Below, one piece after another: positions 7,505 through 16,115 of a stretch of 64,000 bases of DNA. How positions within the stretch are numbered: position 1 is the first letter of the stretch; each line of letters starts with the position of its first letter. The stretch is taken from positions 1 to 64,000 of the forward strand of contig NZ_JAGIPX010000049.1 in assembly GCF_017814945.1 (NCBI RefSeq), written 5' to 3'. This stretch comes from Paraburkholderia sp. LEh10 (GTDB lineage: Bacteria; Pseudomonadota; Gammaproteobacteria; Burkholderiales; Burkholderiaceae). Made by a program: the position numbers and the translations under genes. The notes beneath the pieces were generated by a model, which did no database searches, was not told the DNA's origin, and saw only the letters and a list, made by a program, of their open reading frames with translations.

Positions 7505-8410
7505 ATGCTGGACATTCGCCAGTTGCACTATTTCGTGGCGGTCGCCGAGGAAGAGCATGTCGGCCGGGCAGCCGAACGGCTGCATATTTCACAGTCGCCC
7601 CTGAGTCGCCAGATCGCGCAGCTCGAGGAAAATCTCGGCCTGACGCTGTTCGAGCGCTCGCAGCAGCGCATTCGTCTAACGATTGATGGGCGCACGTTTC
7701 TCGCCGAAACGCAGGCATTCCTTACGCACGCCAAGCGCCTCGAATCGCTCGCGCGGCGACTTGGGCGCGGCGACGAAGGCGGCCTTTGCATCGGATACCT
7801 GGAAAACGCGATGCACTCCGGCGTGCTGCCCAATGCGCTACGGCAACTCCGGTCGGACAAGCCCGATGTGCACATCGCCCTCTACAACTATCAGTCGGCC
7901 GACCAACTGACGGGCCTGCGTCAGCGCAGCCTTGACATCGCGCTCGTATGCGAGCCCCCGCCGTCCGACGACCCGGATCTCGAAGCAGCGCAGGTTCTGG
8001 ATGATCCGATGTTGCTCGCGATTCCTGAAGGCCATCCGCTGGCCAACGCGGCGTCCTTCACGCCCGACGACCTGGCGGCGCAGAAGTGGATTGGCGTGAT
8101 GCACACAGAAGGAGCGCTGCGGCACGACAACTTCGTTGCGGCATGTGCGAAGGCGGGCTTTACTCCCGATATCGCGATGGAGGCAACCGAGCCGCTGGCC
8201 GCACTGGGTCTTGTCGCAGCGGGTCTTGGCGTGACCATGATCCAGCAAAGCCTGCGACATCAGGCACCGGCTGGCGTCGTGCTACACGAGCTTTCGTGGT
8301 TCAGCTATCGCACGGCGCTGTGGGCCGCATGGCATAGGGTCAACCTGAGACCACTTGTAGAGCGTTTCCGCACCACGTTGCTGCGTTCCAGCGGCACGTT
8401 GCAGACGTGA
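7505..8410 (+). CDS. LysR-family transcriptional regulator, 301 aa
   Basis: Typical LysR protein: N-terminal winged helix (residues 1-60, with RQLHYFVAVAEEEHVGRAAERLHISQSPLSRQIAQLE) and a periplasmic-binding-like effector domain (about 90-295). Length is standard. It starts 12 bp after a GGAGG. It is divergent from the aldo/keto reductase operon, so it probably activates that operon in response to an unknown small molecule, with autoregulation expected from the family. The helix-turn-helix is intact and there is nothing unusual in composition. Confidence 0.93.
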   Translation: MLDIRQLHYFVAVAEEEHVGRAAERLHISQSPLSRQIAQLEENLGLTLFERSQQRIRLTIDGRTFLAETQAFLTHAKRLESLARRLGRGDEGGLCIGYLENAMHSGVLPNALRQLRSDKPDVHIALYNYQSADQLTGLRQRSLDIALVCEPPPSDDPDLEAAQVLDDPMLLAIPEGHPLANAASFTPDDLAAQKWIGVMHTEGALRHDNFVAACAKAGFTPDIAMEATEPLAALGLVAAGLGVTMIQQSLRHQAPAGVVLHELSWFSYRTALWAAWHRVNLRPLVERFRTTLLRSSGTLQT

Positions 8411-8832
8411 GCAGGCAATCATGCGAGTGGGTCAGGAAAATGGCAAAGAACATTCCGCTGCACCCGAAGCATCCCGAGCGGATCTGCTGGACGTGTGATC
8501 GTTTTTGCCCGACTGACCCGGTGGCCTGAGGCAATGGATGGAGCCGGACCCAGCATGATGTTGAACCGTTGGCGATGACTGGTTACTGCAGCGGGTCGAT
8601 TTTTTCACGTTCAGCAGGAGATAGAACGCGCAAACGATTGCGTCGGGCACATTCCTCCGGTGTTATCGAATGACGCCGGTGAAATCGCGCTAAATCCTTC
8701 CACCCCGGGCCTCCAAGGCTAAAGACGGTCGACGCGGGTGTCGATAACCAGTGACCACTATCGCTGTCAAAAAGAGCCCAGGATTTCTGAAGGGCAAGAC
8801 GGCGACGACTAAGGCACCACCCGGGGAACGGA
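8411..8832. other. 422-bp intergenic region upstream of the CNB-FliG/stator cluster
   Basis: No convincing gene on either strand. It presumably holds the promoter of the three-gene cluster beginning at 8833. I see no clear sigma-28-type or flagellar-class promoter, but -35/-10 elements cannot be assigned reliably by eye. Confidence 0.4.
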
Positions 8833-10071
8833 ATGAAACAGCAAGGTTCGTCCTGGTCACGCACTGCCGTGCCGGGAGAAGTTATCTATTCGGAAGGATT
8901 CGCTGGAGAATCGGTCATCTACATCATCGCAGATGGCAAGGTAGAGATCTCGACACAGTGTGACGATAAAAAGGTCGTCGTCGCGACGCTCGGAAAAGGC
9001 GAATTCTTTGGCGAAACAGCGCTGATCGGTTCCGAGCCTAGGCCGAATACCGCCAAAGCCCTCACATTCTGTCAATTCACCGTGGTGCGGGCCAACGTGG
9101 TCGAGGAGGAACTCGAGCGCGTCTCACCGCTGCTTCGGCATATCGTTCGAACAACAATCCGTCGCATCAAAAAGAAGGACGATCTTCTCGCGACCTATAC
9201 GCACGCGGATTTCATGCCGGGCGTGCTGTCATACGCACATGTGCTTGCGCTGATGGCGAACGGCGTCGAAAGTTCTGGCGAGCGCGGATGGCGGGGGCAA
9301 CCCGAAGAGGTGTCGGTGCCGTTGCGCGAAGTTATCAAAAAGTGCCGCGCAATCGCCGGTCACTCGCGACTGCACGTGATGGTGATGCTCAAGCGCATGG
9401 AGAAGCTGAACCTGATCACAATGGAAGCGGGCCGTTCGGAGTTCATGGGCGCTTCCGCGACCCGGCACACATCCTCTGAGGATGCAACCGAGCGTCAAGT
9501 CGTCACATTCGATCCGCAACGTATTACCGAACGCGCGCAAAACGTCGCTGATCAGGATCTTGAAGTCGCCGTAGCGAGCGAGCTCGAGCTAATCGAACTC
9601 ACGGACCTCGAGGCGTTGATCGGCGTTGAGAAGAAGATGATTCTCAACAAGCTTTCACGGGCCGAAATTGCCGAAGACGTCTTTGCTTTTCGCAAGACGA
9701 AGGTACTGAACTACGTCGAGGAAAAAGGGCTCACCTATTTTTCGCGCCCGGCACGTCGGCCACTGGGCGAAATCGCTTCGCTCGAAGATCTGGAATTCGT
9801 CGACCAGCGTTCGCTATTCGACGCCGTCAGTGCTTTCGATACCTACGATCTGGCAAAAATGCTCGCGTCGATGGCGGACCAGACCATTGTCGACCGGTTG
9901 CTGGGAGTGATGACGGAAGCGCGAAAAAAAGAAGTGTCGTGGGTCATGCGACGGGACATCCGTATCGATCCCGTCGAGGTCGGCGATATCGAACAGCGCT
10001 TCCTCGAGACGCTCAGGACGATCAGATCGTCTGCCACGGCAGCGGGGCCGCTGTCGCAACTGGGCGCGTAA
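8833..10071 (+). CDS. Cyclic-nucleotide-binding protein with FliG-like C-terminal region, 412 aa
   Basis: Three parts can be seen. Residues about 8-110 form a cyclic-nucleotide-binding domain: GEVIYSEGFAGESVIYIIADGKVEI, then the phosphate cassette FGETALIGSEPRPNTAKAL (59-77) with the conserved Arg at 70. Residues about 160-205 (VPLREVIKKCRAIAGHSRL..MVMLKRMEKLNLI) look like a winged-helix. Residues about 317-397 match FliG's C-terminal domain in pattern: LEDLEFVDQRSLFDAV, FDTYDLAKML, VDRLLGVMTEA, IDPVEVGDIEQRFL. A related helical repeat may precede it (258-303). The acidic pair of the FliG torque helix is not evident. GGGGAACGGA precedes the start. The next gene, 78 bp downstream, is a stator gene. 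A soluble, ligand-gated partner of that stator is my inference. Confidence 0.8.
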   Translation: MKQQGSSWSRTAVPGEVIYSEGFAGESVIYIIADGKVEISTQCDDKKVVVATLGKGEFFGETALIGSEPRPNTAKALTFCQFTVVRANVVEEELERVSPLLRHIVRTTIRRIKKKDDLLATYTHADFMPGVLSYAHVLALMANGVESSGERGWRGQPEEVSVPLREVIKKCRAIAGHSRLHVMVMLKRMEKLNLITMEAGRSEFMGASATRHTSSEDATERQVVTFDPQRITERAQNVADQDLEVAVASELELIELTDLEALIGVEKKMILNKLSRAEIAEDVFAFRKTKVLNYVEEKGLTYFSRPARRPLGEIASLEDLEFVDQRSLFDAVSAFDTYDLAKMLASMADQTIVDRLLGVMTEARKKEVSWVMRRDIRIDPVEVGDIEQRFLETLRTIRSSATAAGPLSQLGA

Positions 10072-10149
10072 TCACGTCGCGCGGCAAACAGATGTCGGGG
10101 TGCCGAACCCAGCGCACGGACGCGGCTACCCCGACGACCTGAGGAACTC

Positions 10150-10914
10150 ATGGACCTTCTCACTGTATTCGGAGCACTGCTGGGGCTCGCGGCTATTGGC
10201 GTCGGCTTCACGCTCGAAGGCGGCCACTTCACCGCGCTGCTGCAGCCGCAAGCGCTCGTTATCGTTCTGGGCGGCACGCTTGCCGCCGTGATGATCCAGA
10301 ACACATGGGCGCGATTCTTCGATGGCGTCTTACAGATTCGACTCGCATTCGTGAAGGCCCGCCAGGTCGACAGGGAAAACTTGTCGCTGCTGCTGGAGTG
10401 GGGCGATCAGGCCAAGCTCAACGGGATGCTGGCGCTCGAGTCGATCGATACGAGGGGGCTCAACCCGTTCGCACAGAAAGGTCTGGAACTGCTTGCGAAT
10501 GGTCTGCCGACCGCCGTCATTGAAGACGCGTTGCAACGCGAGCTGGATGCATACGAACGCAATCACATGGGTGCGGCGCGCATCTGGCAGCAGGCGGGCG
10601 GCTACGCGCCGACGTTCGGCATTCTTGGCGCAGTGCTGGGCCTGATCCAGGTGACCGGGCACATACTCGAACCCGCGCAACTGGGACAGGGGATTGCCGT
10701 CGCCTTCGTCGCGACGCTCTACGGTCTTGCCGTGGCAAACCTCATTTTTCTGCCTTTGCACGGCAAGATAAAGGCGCAGATCGACAGCGAATTGCGCTTT
10801 CGCAGATTGTATCTCGATGGCCTGCTGGCGATATCGCGCAAGGAGTCGCCGCAGATGATCGAGACGCGTCTTGCCGGGGACGTGCGCAGGCGGGCTGCAG
10901 AGCTGCTCGCGTAG
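10150..10914 (+). CDS. MotA/MotC/PomA-type stator subunit, 254 aa
   Basis: Inner-membrane subunit of an ion-driven stator. It has the four-segment layout of the MotA family: TM1 about 4-22, TM2 about 36-52, a cytoplasmic loop (60-150) and TM3-TM4 about 150-205. The signature GGYAPTFGILGAVLGLIQV and GQGIAVAFVATLYGLAVANLIFLPL closely resembles MotC/PomA-type proteins rather than TolQ/ExbB. The loop keeps the charged stretch GLELLANG..AVIEDALQRELDAYERNH that contacts the rotor in flagellar motors. TGAGGAAC precedes the start. It lies 78 bp after the CNB-FliG gene and 63 bp before the MotB-like gene; no fli or flg genes are near. Confidence 0.92.
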   Translation: MDLLTVFGALLGLAAIGVGFTLEGGHFTALLQPQALVIVLGGTLAAVMIQNTWARFFDGVLQIRLAFVKARQVDRENLSLLLEWGDQAKLNGMLALESIDTRGLNPFAQKGLELLANGLPTAVIEDALQRELDAYERNHMGAARIWQQAGGYAPTFGILGAVLGLIQVTGHILEPAQLGQGIAVAFVATLYGLAVANLIFLPLHGKIKAQIDSELRFRRLYLDGLLAISRKESPQMIETRLAGDVRRRAAELLA

Positions 10915-10977
10915 CAAACGCAGCAGAACAACGCTCGACCATCTTCGCAACGCATTGTGAAAGAAGACCTTTTGTCG

Positions 10978-11679
10978 ATGGACATCCATCATCGCTACCG
11001 GCGACAACCCGCCAAAACAGCCAGTCACTTGGGCGAAGAGGAAGCCGACGGCGACGCGAGTTCGGAACGCTGGCTGATTTCATACGCGGATCTGATCACG
11101 ACACTGATGGTGTTCTTCCTGGCGCTTTACGTGCTGCAGCTCGCGAAGACCCGGGAAGTGGAAATGAAGGCTTTGGCGGCACGCGTCAGTCACGACAACG
11201 TGGGAAACACTAACCGCGTCGTTACCGTCGCCGCGGAGCGGGAGGCAGCCCGAAAAAGTCTGCTGACGCAACTCGAGACGTTGAAGGACAACAAACAGAT
11301 CACGGTCAGGAGCGAAAATCAGGGTGTCGAAATCGGCATCGATGCACGCATACTTTTCAATCCTGGCGACGCTCGCCTGCTACCGCAATCGCTTGACGTG
11401 CTCGGGGACATAGCCATGGCACTGCGAAAACAGCCGGACAGCCATGTACTGGTTGAGGGGCATACGGACAGCATCCCGATCTCGAATGCCCGGTACGCGT
11501 CGAACTGGGAGCTATCGTCGGCGAGGGCGGGGGCAGTCGTGAGACTTTTCGTCGACAAGGGAATCTCGTCGCGCAGGCTTGCTGCCGTCGGCCGCGCCGA
11601 TAACTATCCGCTCGTGATCGGCAATGATGCCGCGGCGCGGGCGATGAATCGTCGCGTGACAATACTGGTCCAGTACTGA
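10978..11679 (+). CDS. MotB/MotD-type stator subunit with OmpA domain, 233 aa
   Basis: Partner of the MotA-like gene. Single transmembrane segment at about 32-54 carrying the essential ion-binding aspartate, Asp38 in ISYADLITTLMVFF. A periplasmic linker follows (about 60-120) and then an OmpA-type peptidoglycan-binding domain (about 125-233) with VEGHTDSIPI, NWELSSARAGAVV and NRRVTILV. All hallmarks of a functional stator anchor are present. Start at 10978 (MDIHHRYRRQ) gives the usual basic cytoplasmic tail; an in-frame GTG at 10957 is possible. Shorter than flagellar MotB (about 300 aa) but close to MotD. Confidence 0.9.
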   Translation: MDIHHRYRRQPAKTASHLGEEEADGDASSERWLISYADLITTLMVFFLALYVLQLAKTREVEMKALAARVSHDNVGNTNRVVTVAAEREAARKSLLTQLETLKDNKQITVRSENQGVEIGIDARILFNPGDARLLPQSLDVLGDIAMALRKQPDSHVLVEGHTDSIPISNARYASNWELSSARAGAVVRLFVDKGISSRRLAAVGRADNYPLVIGNDAAARAMNRRVTILVQY

Positions 11680-12077
11680 CTTGCTTTGGCCGGAATCGTC
11701 TGCCCGCGCTGCTGCTTCAGTGCAAGACGGTAGTCTATGTTCGACGGTCGACGCAGGCTCAGGTCCAGATGAATCCTGAGAGCCAACGTCGCCGATATGA
11801 ACTCGTGAGTGATGCGACGCGCAACAACGAAGCCGGTTGCCGACCATACGGCGCTGGCCATTGCCCGCCGTCATCTGAAGGACGAGGCGATGCCGGCTGC
11901 GAGACGCGTGCCGCTTGCGCGGACCGTTCGCAGATGGATCGCGCCGTGCTGGCGTCACTTGCTGCGCGGGCCACCACCTGGCCTTTCGCGGCGCTGATGA
12001 CGGGAATCAAGCCGAGGACCATGCCGCACCACTTGCCGCTGGCGGGCGAGTGGGCGGCTTCGTCCGGCGTCCGATTG
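11680..12077. other. 398-bp convergent intergenic region without a gene
   Basis: It lies between the stop of the MotB-like gene (+) and the stop of the DUF3047 gene (-). Several overlapping open frames exist on both strands, as expected for high-GC DNA, but none has a ribosome binding site plus protein-like composition. No strong terminator hairpin was found. Confidence 0.45.
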
Positions 12078-12848
12078 TCATGGCCCGGGGAGGAACTGGA
12101 TGTCTCCGTACCAGGCTCGCGCCGTGGTACCGGTATTGTCGGTATCGGTCAGCAGACCGTAGCCGGTGATCCGTCCTGGCGGTTCGTGAAAGACCTTTTC
12201 ATAGTCTTGCACGATATTGCGACGCAGGCTTTGCCATTGGCCCGCGTCACCGGGCTGACCGGAGACGACGATCATCTGTACGCGGTTGGTATGGGGATTG
12301 GCAATGACACTGCCCGGTGCGGCCGCGGTCGACCAGATGTACATTAGCGTGGCATAGGGCAGGTCCTGGCCACCCAGGCGCTTTGCGACTTGCATGCTCG
12401 CCCGGTCGAAAAGCGACAGCTTGCTCTTGTCGCCGTCAAATGCGAACACCAGTCGCGCGGGCGCGTCTTCCTTCGTTCCGTCGCGGTTGTCGGCCCCCTC
12501 GATCGGCTTTTCTGCTTTCCAGCGCCATACCACAACGGGTGTTTGCGCCAGATCGATATTGCCTTCATGCATCAGGGCAGAAGCGGAACGGTTCGCGTCT
12601 GCCTGCAGGACAGTGGTATGGGCGTCATGCACGATCGTGTATTGCGTCATCGCCTTGCCGTTCACCACGGGCAGGTTCTTCCACGCCGCCGGCAACGGTG
12701 ACCCGGGCTCGATCATGGAAAAGGCAATGCCCGGTTTTTCGTCCTGAGCGAGAAGGGCGGGCGGGGACAGAAGGAGGGCGATGCACACAGCAATCCGGAC
12801 CGGCCTGACTGCTGGTTTGCACGCTCGGAAGATTAGTGGAAGATGCAT
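12078..12848 (-). CDS. DUF3047 family secreted protein, 256 aa
   Basis: Exported protein of unknown function. Residues 1-35 form a signal peptide (RPVRIAVCIALLLSPPALLAQ, cleavage after LLAQ or nearby). The mature part has the family's pattern: VVWRWKAEKP, ARLVFAFDGD, LPYATLMYIWS, NRVQMIVVSG and a C-terminal GYGLLTDTDNTGTTARAWYGDI. This resembles a beta-sandwich, carbohydrate-binding-like fold. Length fits DUF3047. It is monocistronic, facing away from the truncated gene at 13201. Confidence 0.85.
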   Translation of the reverse strand: MHLPLIFRACKPAVRPVRIAVCIALLLSPPALLAQDEKPGIAFSMIEPGSPLPAAWKNLPVVNGKAMTQYTIVHDAHTTVLQADANRSASALMHEGNIDLAQTPVVVWRWKAEKPIEGADNRDGTKEDAPARLVFAFDGDKSKLSLFDRASMQVAKRLGGQDLPYATLMYIWSTAAAPGSVIANPHTNRVQMIVVSGQPGDAGQWQSLRRNIVQDYEKVFHEPPGRITGYGLLTDTDNTGTTARAWYGDIQFLPGP

Positions 12849-13200
12849 GGCTCGTTGCCTTCGGCTCCTGGGCAGGATTTGTTGTAGCGGTCCGGCTGAC
12901 GGTAGTCGGGCGGTTCCCTTTATGCACTAGCGGTTGACGCTCTGGATTTGAATGCCGCACCGCGAATCCGAATCAACCCGACACGACCTGTCTGGCCATG
13001 CGAGCCTCATGCAATTATGCCTTCAGGGAACGGCTCGTGTCTCCTGCCGGAAGAGCGCTCCGCAAAGGCGCGTCGACGACTTAGCTATTAAGCGCTTCGT
13101 GCACTACGATTGGCTCTGTGACTTCTGCACGTCACCCGCGTGAGTAAAAGGACGAAAAGGACGAAAAGGACGTACTTAAGCACTCTACAGGAGACACCAG
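12849..13200. other. 352-bp divergent intergenic region
   Basis: Upstream region for the leftward DUF3047 gene and the rightward truncated gene at 13201. A threefold tandem repeat of AAAAGGACG occupies 13146-13172. No gene is supported here. Confidence 0.5.
13146..13172. repeat. Three tandem copies of a 9-bp unit
   Basis: AAAAGGACG repeats exactly three times (13146-13154, 13155-13163, 13164-13172), 29 bp before the ATG at 13201. It contains purine-rich AAAAGGA cores like ribosome binding sites but is too far from the start to serve as one. Such short tandem arrays can vary in copy number between strains. Confidence 0.6.
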
Positions 13201-13647
13201 ATGAGTGAGCATCATGGGCGGTTCTGTCCTTGCTGTAGCGGCGCCGCGCAAAAGGCAATGAGTCGCCACACGTTTCTAAACATGATCGCCGGCACGGCCG
13301 CCGGACTCGCGATACCGTCAGCCTTCGCGGACGAACAGGCGGCTCCTTCGATTGCTTACGACTCGGTTGCCAATCCCGTTGTGTTGCCAAAAGATTTCTA
13401 CTTCGGAGAATGTGCGGGTGTGGCACTCAGCTCACACGGCCACATCTTTGTGCTTTCGCGGGGCAACACGACAGGCCCGGGCTATGGCGCGGCTGCCGCG
13501 CAACTGTTGGCGTTCTCGCCCAACGGGCGCTTCATTCGCGTCAAAAATATGCGTCAAGTGGCCTTGCGGCACGTGCTACCATCAACCATTGCCAGCAATG
13601 CTTCAGGTTTCCCAGAGACGCGTGCGACTGCACTCGCCACAAAATAA
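13201..13647 (+). pseudogene. Truncated peptidyl-hydroxyglycine amidating-lyase-like (NHL propeller) gene
   Basis: The first about 114 residues look like the start of an exported six-bladed NHL-propeller protein: FCPCCSGAAQKAMSRHTFLNM leader, hydrophobic GTAAGLAIPSAFA, then FYFGECAGVALSSHGHIFVLSRG and LLAFSPNGRFIR. After FIR, where further propeller blades should follow (a full protein has roughly 350 residues), the sequence becomes unrelated and stops at 13647. The leader has Arg-His where Tat signals of this kind have Arg-Arg. AGGAG precedes the start. I read it as a 3'-deleted remnant; a novel short protein is less likely. Confidence 0.6.
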
Positions 13648-13674
13648 AAGCTGGTCATCTCGGGGGTAGCACTG

Positions 13675-13884
13675 ATGGACATCATATCGATCGTCGGCAC
13701 GGTCGGCGTTCTCGCCATAGTTCTTTTGTCTGTTGTTGCGATTCTGGAAGTTCTCGTCGGTGTCACTCGACGATCACGGGCGAGCATGCGCCGGAAAAGC
13801 CATGCAAAACGGGAGCGAAAGCAAAGGCCGGGCAGGCGTTCTCAGAATGCGCCACTGCCCGGGGACACGGGACGAACCCTTTAG
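13675..13884 (+). CDS. Possible small membrane protein, 69 aa
   Basis: One hydrophobic segment (residues 3-30, SIVGTVGVLAIVLLSVVAILEVLVGV) is followed by a strongly basic tail (31-69). This gives a typical inside-positive single-pass topology. GGGGGT precedes the ATG. It sits directly after the truncated amidating-lyase-like gene. Too short for family assignment and the basic tail is low in complexity, so it may be a chance frame. Confidence 0.35.
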   Translation: MDIISIVGTVGVLAIVLLSVVAILEVLVGVTRRSRASMRRKSHAKRERKQRPGRRSQNAPLPGDTGRTL

Positions 13885-14420
13885 TTTGTCGCTAAGCGAA
13901 TTCCCAGCCAGCAGGCCGCGGCGTTAATCGTCGTGCGCCCCTGCGCGCTTCTGGCGGGCAGTTCGCCAGTGCCCGCCATCCGGATCCGCGATGGCGGTTT
14001 CGAATCGGTCCAGGAACCCGACAGCGCCGGGATGCAAGTGAAGCGGCAGGGACTCTCCCCGGCGCACCGGCATCGCGCGTCCCGGAATATCGCGACCGGG
14101 ATATCGTTCGCGTCATCAACGACCACGTCGCGAGTCTTCCTGGGAGGCAGCAACGCATGCAACTCGCCATTCTGACGTGTATCGGCAATGACACTCTTTC
14201 AGCATGCGCCGGCCCGCGCCCCGCCTCCAACAGATCGATGCTGCGCTTCGAGCGGCGCAACAGTTGTGCACGGGCTTAACCCTCAAGGCAAATGAGATTA
14301 AGGTTCATTGGTTTGCGCAAGCGTGACGCATCAAAAAAGTGCCCATCTTAAGGGCGTTGTGCGTGTTTGTGCCCACAACGCTACGCGGTTATTGACACCC
14401 GTGACGACAGGAGAGAGACG
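13885..14420. other. 536-bp region without a supported gene
   Basis: Left part (13885-14270) is GC-rich with only antisense-type open frames. The right part (14280-14420) is AT-richer and should hold the promoter of the substrate-binding-protein gene. No clear repeat or hairpin was found. Confidence 0.45.
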
Positions 14421-15653
14421 ATGTGGAAAAGAGGGAAAGCGGTGTTGCTGGCGAGCTGTACGGCATTAGCGGCGCTTCTGAGCGCATCGGCAAATGCTTC
14501 GCAGGCACAGTTGTCCGATGGTGTGGTCAAGATCGGGGTTCTAACCGACATGTCGAGCATTTATTCGACGCTCGGCGGCCGCGGTGCCGTGCAAGCCGTC
14601 AAGATGGCGGCGGACGACTTCATGAAGGAGAACCCCGACATCAAGGTGGAAGTCGTCTATGCGGACCATCAGAGCAAAGCCGACATTGCAGCGAGTAAAG
14701 CGCGCGAATGGTTCGACCGTGACAACGTTGACATGGTTACTGATTTGACGAATTCGAGTGTCGCCTTTGCGGTTATCGACCTGGCCCGTCAACGAAACAA
14801 GATTGCCATTGCGACAGGACCGGCGAGCTCAGAGATCACCAATTCGAAGTGCACGCCCGTCAGCGTTCAATATGTGTATGACACGTACGCGCTAGGCCGT
14901 ACGACCGCACGCGAGATGATGCGGCAAGGCGGCAAGACCTGGTACTTCGTCGCGGCCGATTACGCGTTCGGCAAAGCATTGGTCGGCGATGCGTCGAATG
15001 CGATCAAGTCCGAGGGCGGCAGCGTTCTCGGGACTGCGTGGGCCCCGATGCATACCGCCGACTTCTCGACTTACCTGATGCAGGCGCAGTCCTCGGGTGC
15101 CAAGGTGGTCGGATTGGCCAATGCGGGCGGCGATTTTGTCAATGCGATGAAAGCGGCTCAGCAATTCGGGCTCACGCGTACCGGCGGGCCCCAGATGGCG
15201 GGCTTGCTGGTCTTTCTTGCGGACGTGCATGCAATCGGGTTGCAAGCAGCGCAGGGCCTCGAATTCTCCACCGCGTTTTACTGGGATCGCGACGAGGAGA
15301 CGCGCAAGTGGAGCAAACGGTTCCTTGAATCGGCGAAGCGTATGCCGGAGCAGACGGACGCGGGGGACTATTCGTCGACCTTGCATTATCTGAGGGCGGT
15401 AAAGGCCGCCGGAACCGACGAAACCGGCGTGGTCATGAAGAAAATGCGCGAATTGCCGGTCAACGACTTCTTTGCCAGCAACGGAAGAATTCGCGAGGAT
15501 GGCCTCATGGTGCATGACATGTATCTCGTGGAGGTCAAGAAGCCTTCCGAGTCGAAATACCCATGGGATTACTACACCGTAAAGGCGGTCATACCGGGTG
15601 AGAAGGCGTTCAGGCCGTTGGCTGAAAGCGCATGTACGCTGGTCAAGAAATAG
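14421..15653 (+). CDS. ABC-transporter substrate-binding protein, branched-chain amino acid type, 410 aa
   Basis: Periplasmic receptor of the LivJ/Peripla_BP_6 type that binds amino acids or small amide-like solutes. Start at 14421 (MWKRGKAVLL) has AGGAGAGAG upstream. The signal peptide covers 1-29 (VLLASCTALAALLSASANA). The mature part starts with VVKIGVLTDMSSIYSTLGG, the family's first strand, and continues with two Rossmann-like lobes including YFVAADYAFGKALVGDA. Length is standard. No permease or ATPase gene is next to it, so it is an orphan receptor that must pair with transporters elsewhere. Confidence 0.9.
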   Translation: MWKRGKAVLLASCTALAALLSASANASQAQLSDGVVKIGVLTDMSSIYSTLGGRGAVQAVKMAADDFMKENPDIKVEVVYADHQSKADIAASKAREWFDRDNVDMVTDLTNSSVAFAVIDLARQRNKIAIATGPASSEITNSKCTPVSVQYVYDTYALGRTTAREMMRQGGKTWYFVAADYAFGKALVGDASNAIKSEGGSVLGTAWAPMHTADFSTYLMQAQSSGAKVVGLANAGGDFVNAMKAAQQFGLTRTGGPQMAGLLVFLADVHAIGLQAAQGLEFSTAFYWDRDEETRKWSKRFLESAKRMPEQTDAGDYSSTLHYLRAVKAAGTDETGVVMKKMRELPVNDFFASNGRIREDGLMVHDMYLVEVKKPSESKYPWDYYTVKAVIPGEKAFRPLAESACTLVKK

Positions 15654-15905
15654 TGTTGCCCGGCCCTGATCAGACTCCACCGCGCATGAAATTCAGCAAG
15701 AGGTCTGAAGCTCATGCGCTTGCCGGAAGTTCTATCACTGCGTCTGCGCTTGCCAGAGAGAGCGCTGATGGCAGATGCCCATCGCTGCTCGCAAGCGGCG
15801 ATTGCCTTCGGTGCTCAGTTGTCTCGCGTCGGGCACTGCGCGCGTCGTCGTCTGCATTTCTGCGATGACGCCGCTCATCGGTTGACGCCGGCGAGGGCAG
15901 TTGGG

Positions 15906-16115
15906 CTAGACGACCATGGCAGAAGATTCAACGGCCGGCAGCTTTTTCTTCAAACGCTCGATACGCGCGAGATGGTTGGCAACGACGGCCAACCGTGTCA
16001 ACGCTGAGAGCCTTGCTTCCCAGTAGGTGGCCGGGAACTGGACGGCGGTGCTCATGTGCGAGACGAGCCGTTCGAGATGGCATAGTTCCCATTCGACGAG
16101 GTGCGTAGGGTTCAT
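15906..16115 (-). CDS. Small helical hypothetical protein, 69 aa
   Basis: The sequence looks like a compact two-helix protein: WELCHLERLVSHMSTA and YWEARLSALTRLAVVANHLARIERLKKKL. Its composition is far more protein-like than the overlapping frames on the other strand. The ribosome binding site is weak (AAAAGAAC). Not recognised; no operon partner. Confidence 0.5.
   Translation of the reverse strand: MNPTHLVEWELCHLERLVSHMSTAVQFPATYWEARLSALTRLAVVANHLARIERLKKKLPAVESSAMVV

Noticed and set aside
8833..11679. Zorya-type anti-phage defence (ZorAB are MotAB-like)
   Set aside because: ZorA has a long cytosolic tail and ZorC/D/E genes follow; here the MotA-like protein is short and no helicase or nuclease gene is adjacent.
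8833..11679. Ordinary flagellar mot operon or TolQR/ExbBD
   Set aside because: No flagellar, chemotaxis, TonB or Tol genes are near, and the MotB-like OmpA domain excludes ExbD/TolR.
11769..12347. Rightward open frame of 192 codons after the MotB-like gene
   Set aside because: Its 3' half is antisense to the DUF3047 gene and the 5' half lacks protein-like features.
13146..13172. Possible CRISPR or minisatellite array
   Set aside because: Only three 9-bp units without spacers; a plain short tandem repeat. No CRISPR array exists anywhere in the window.
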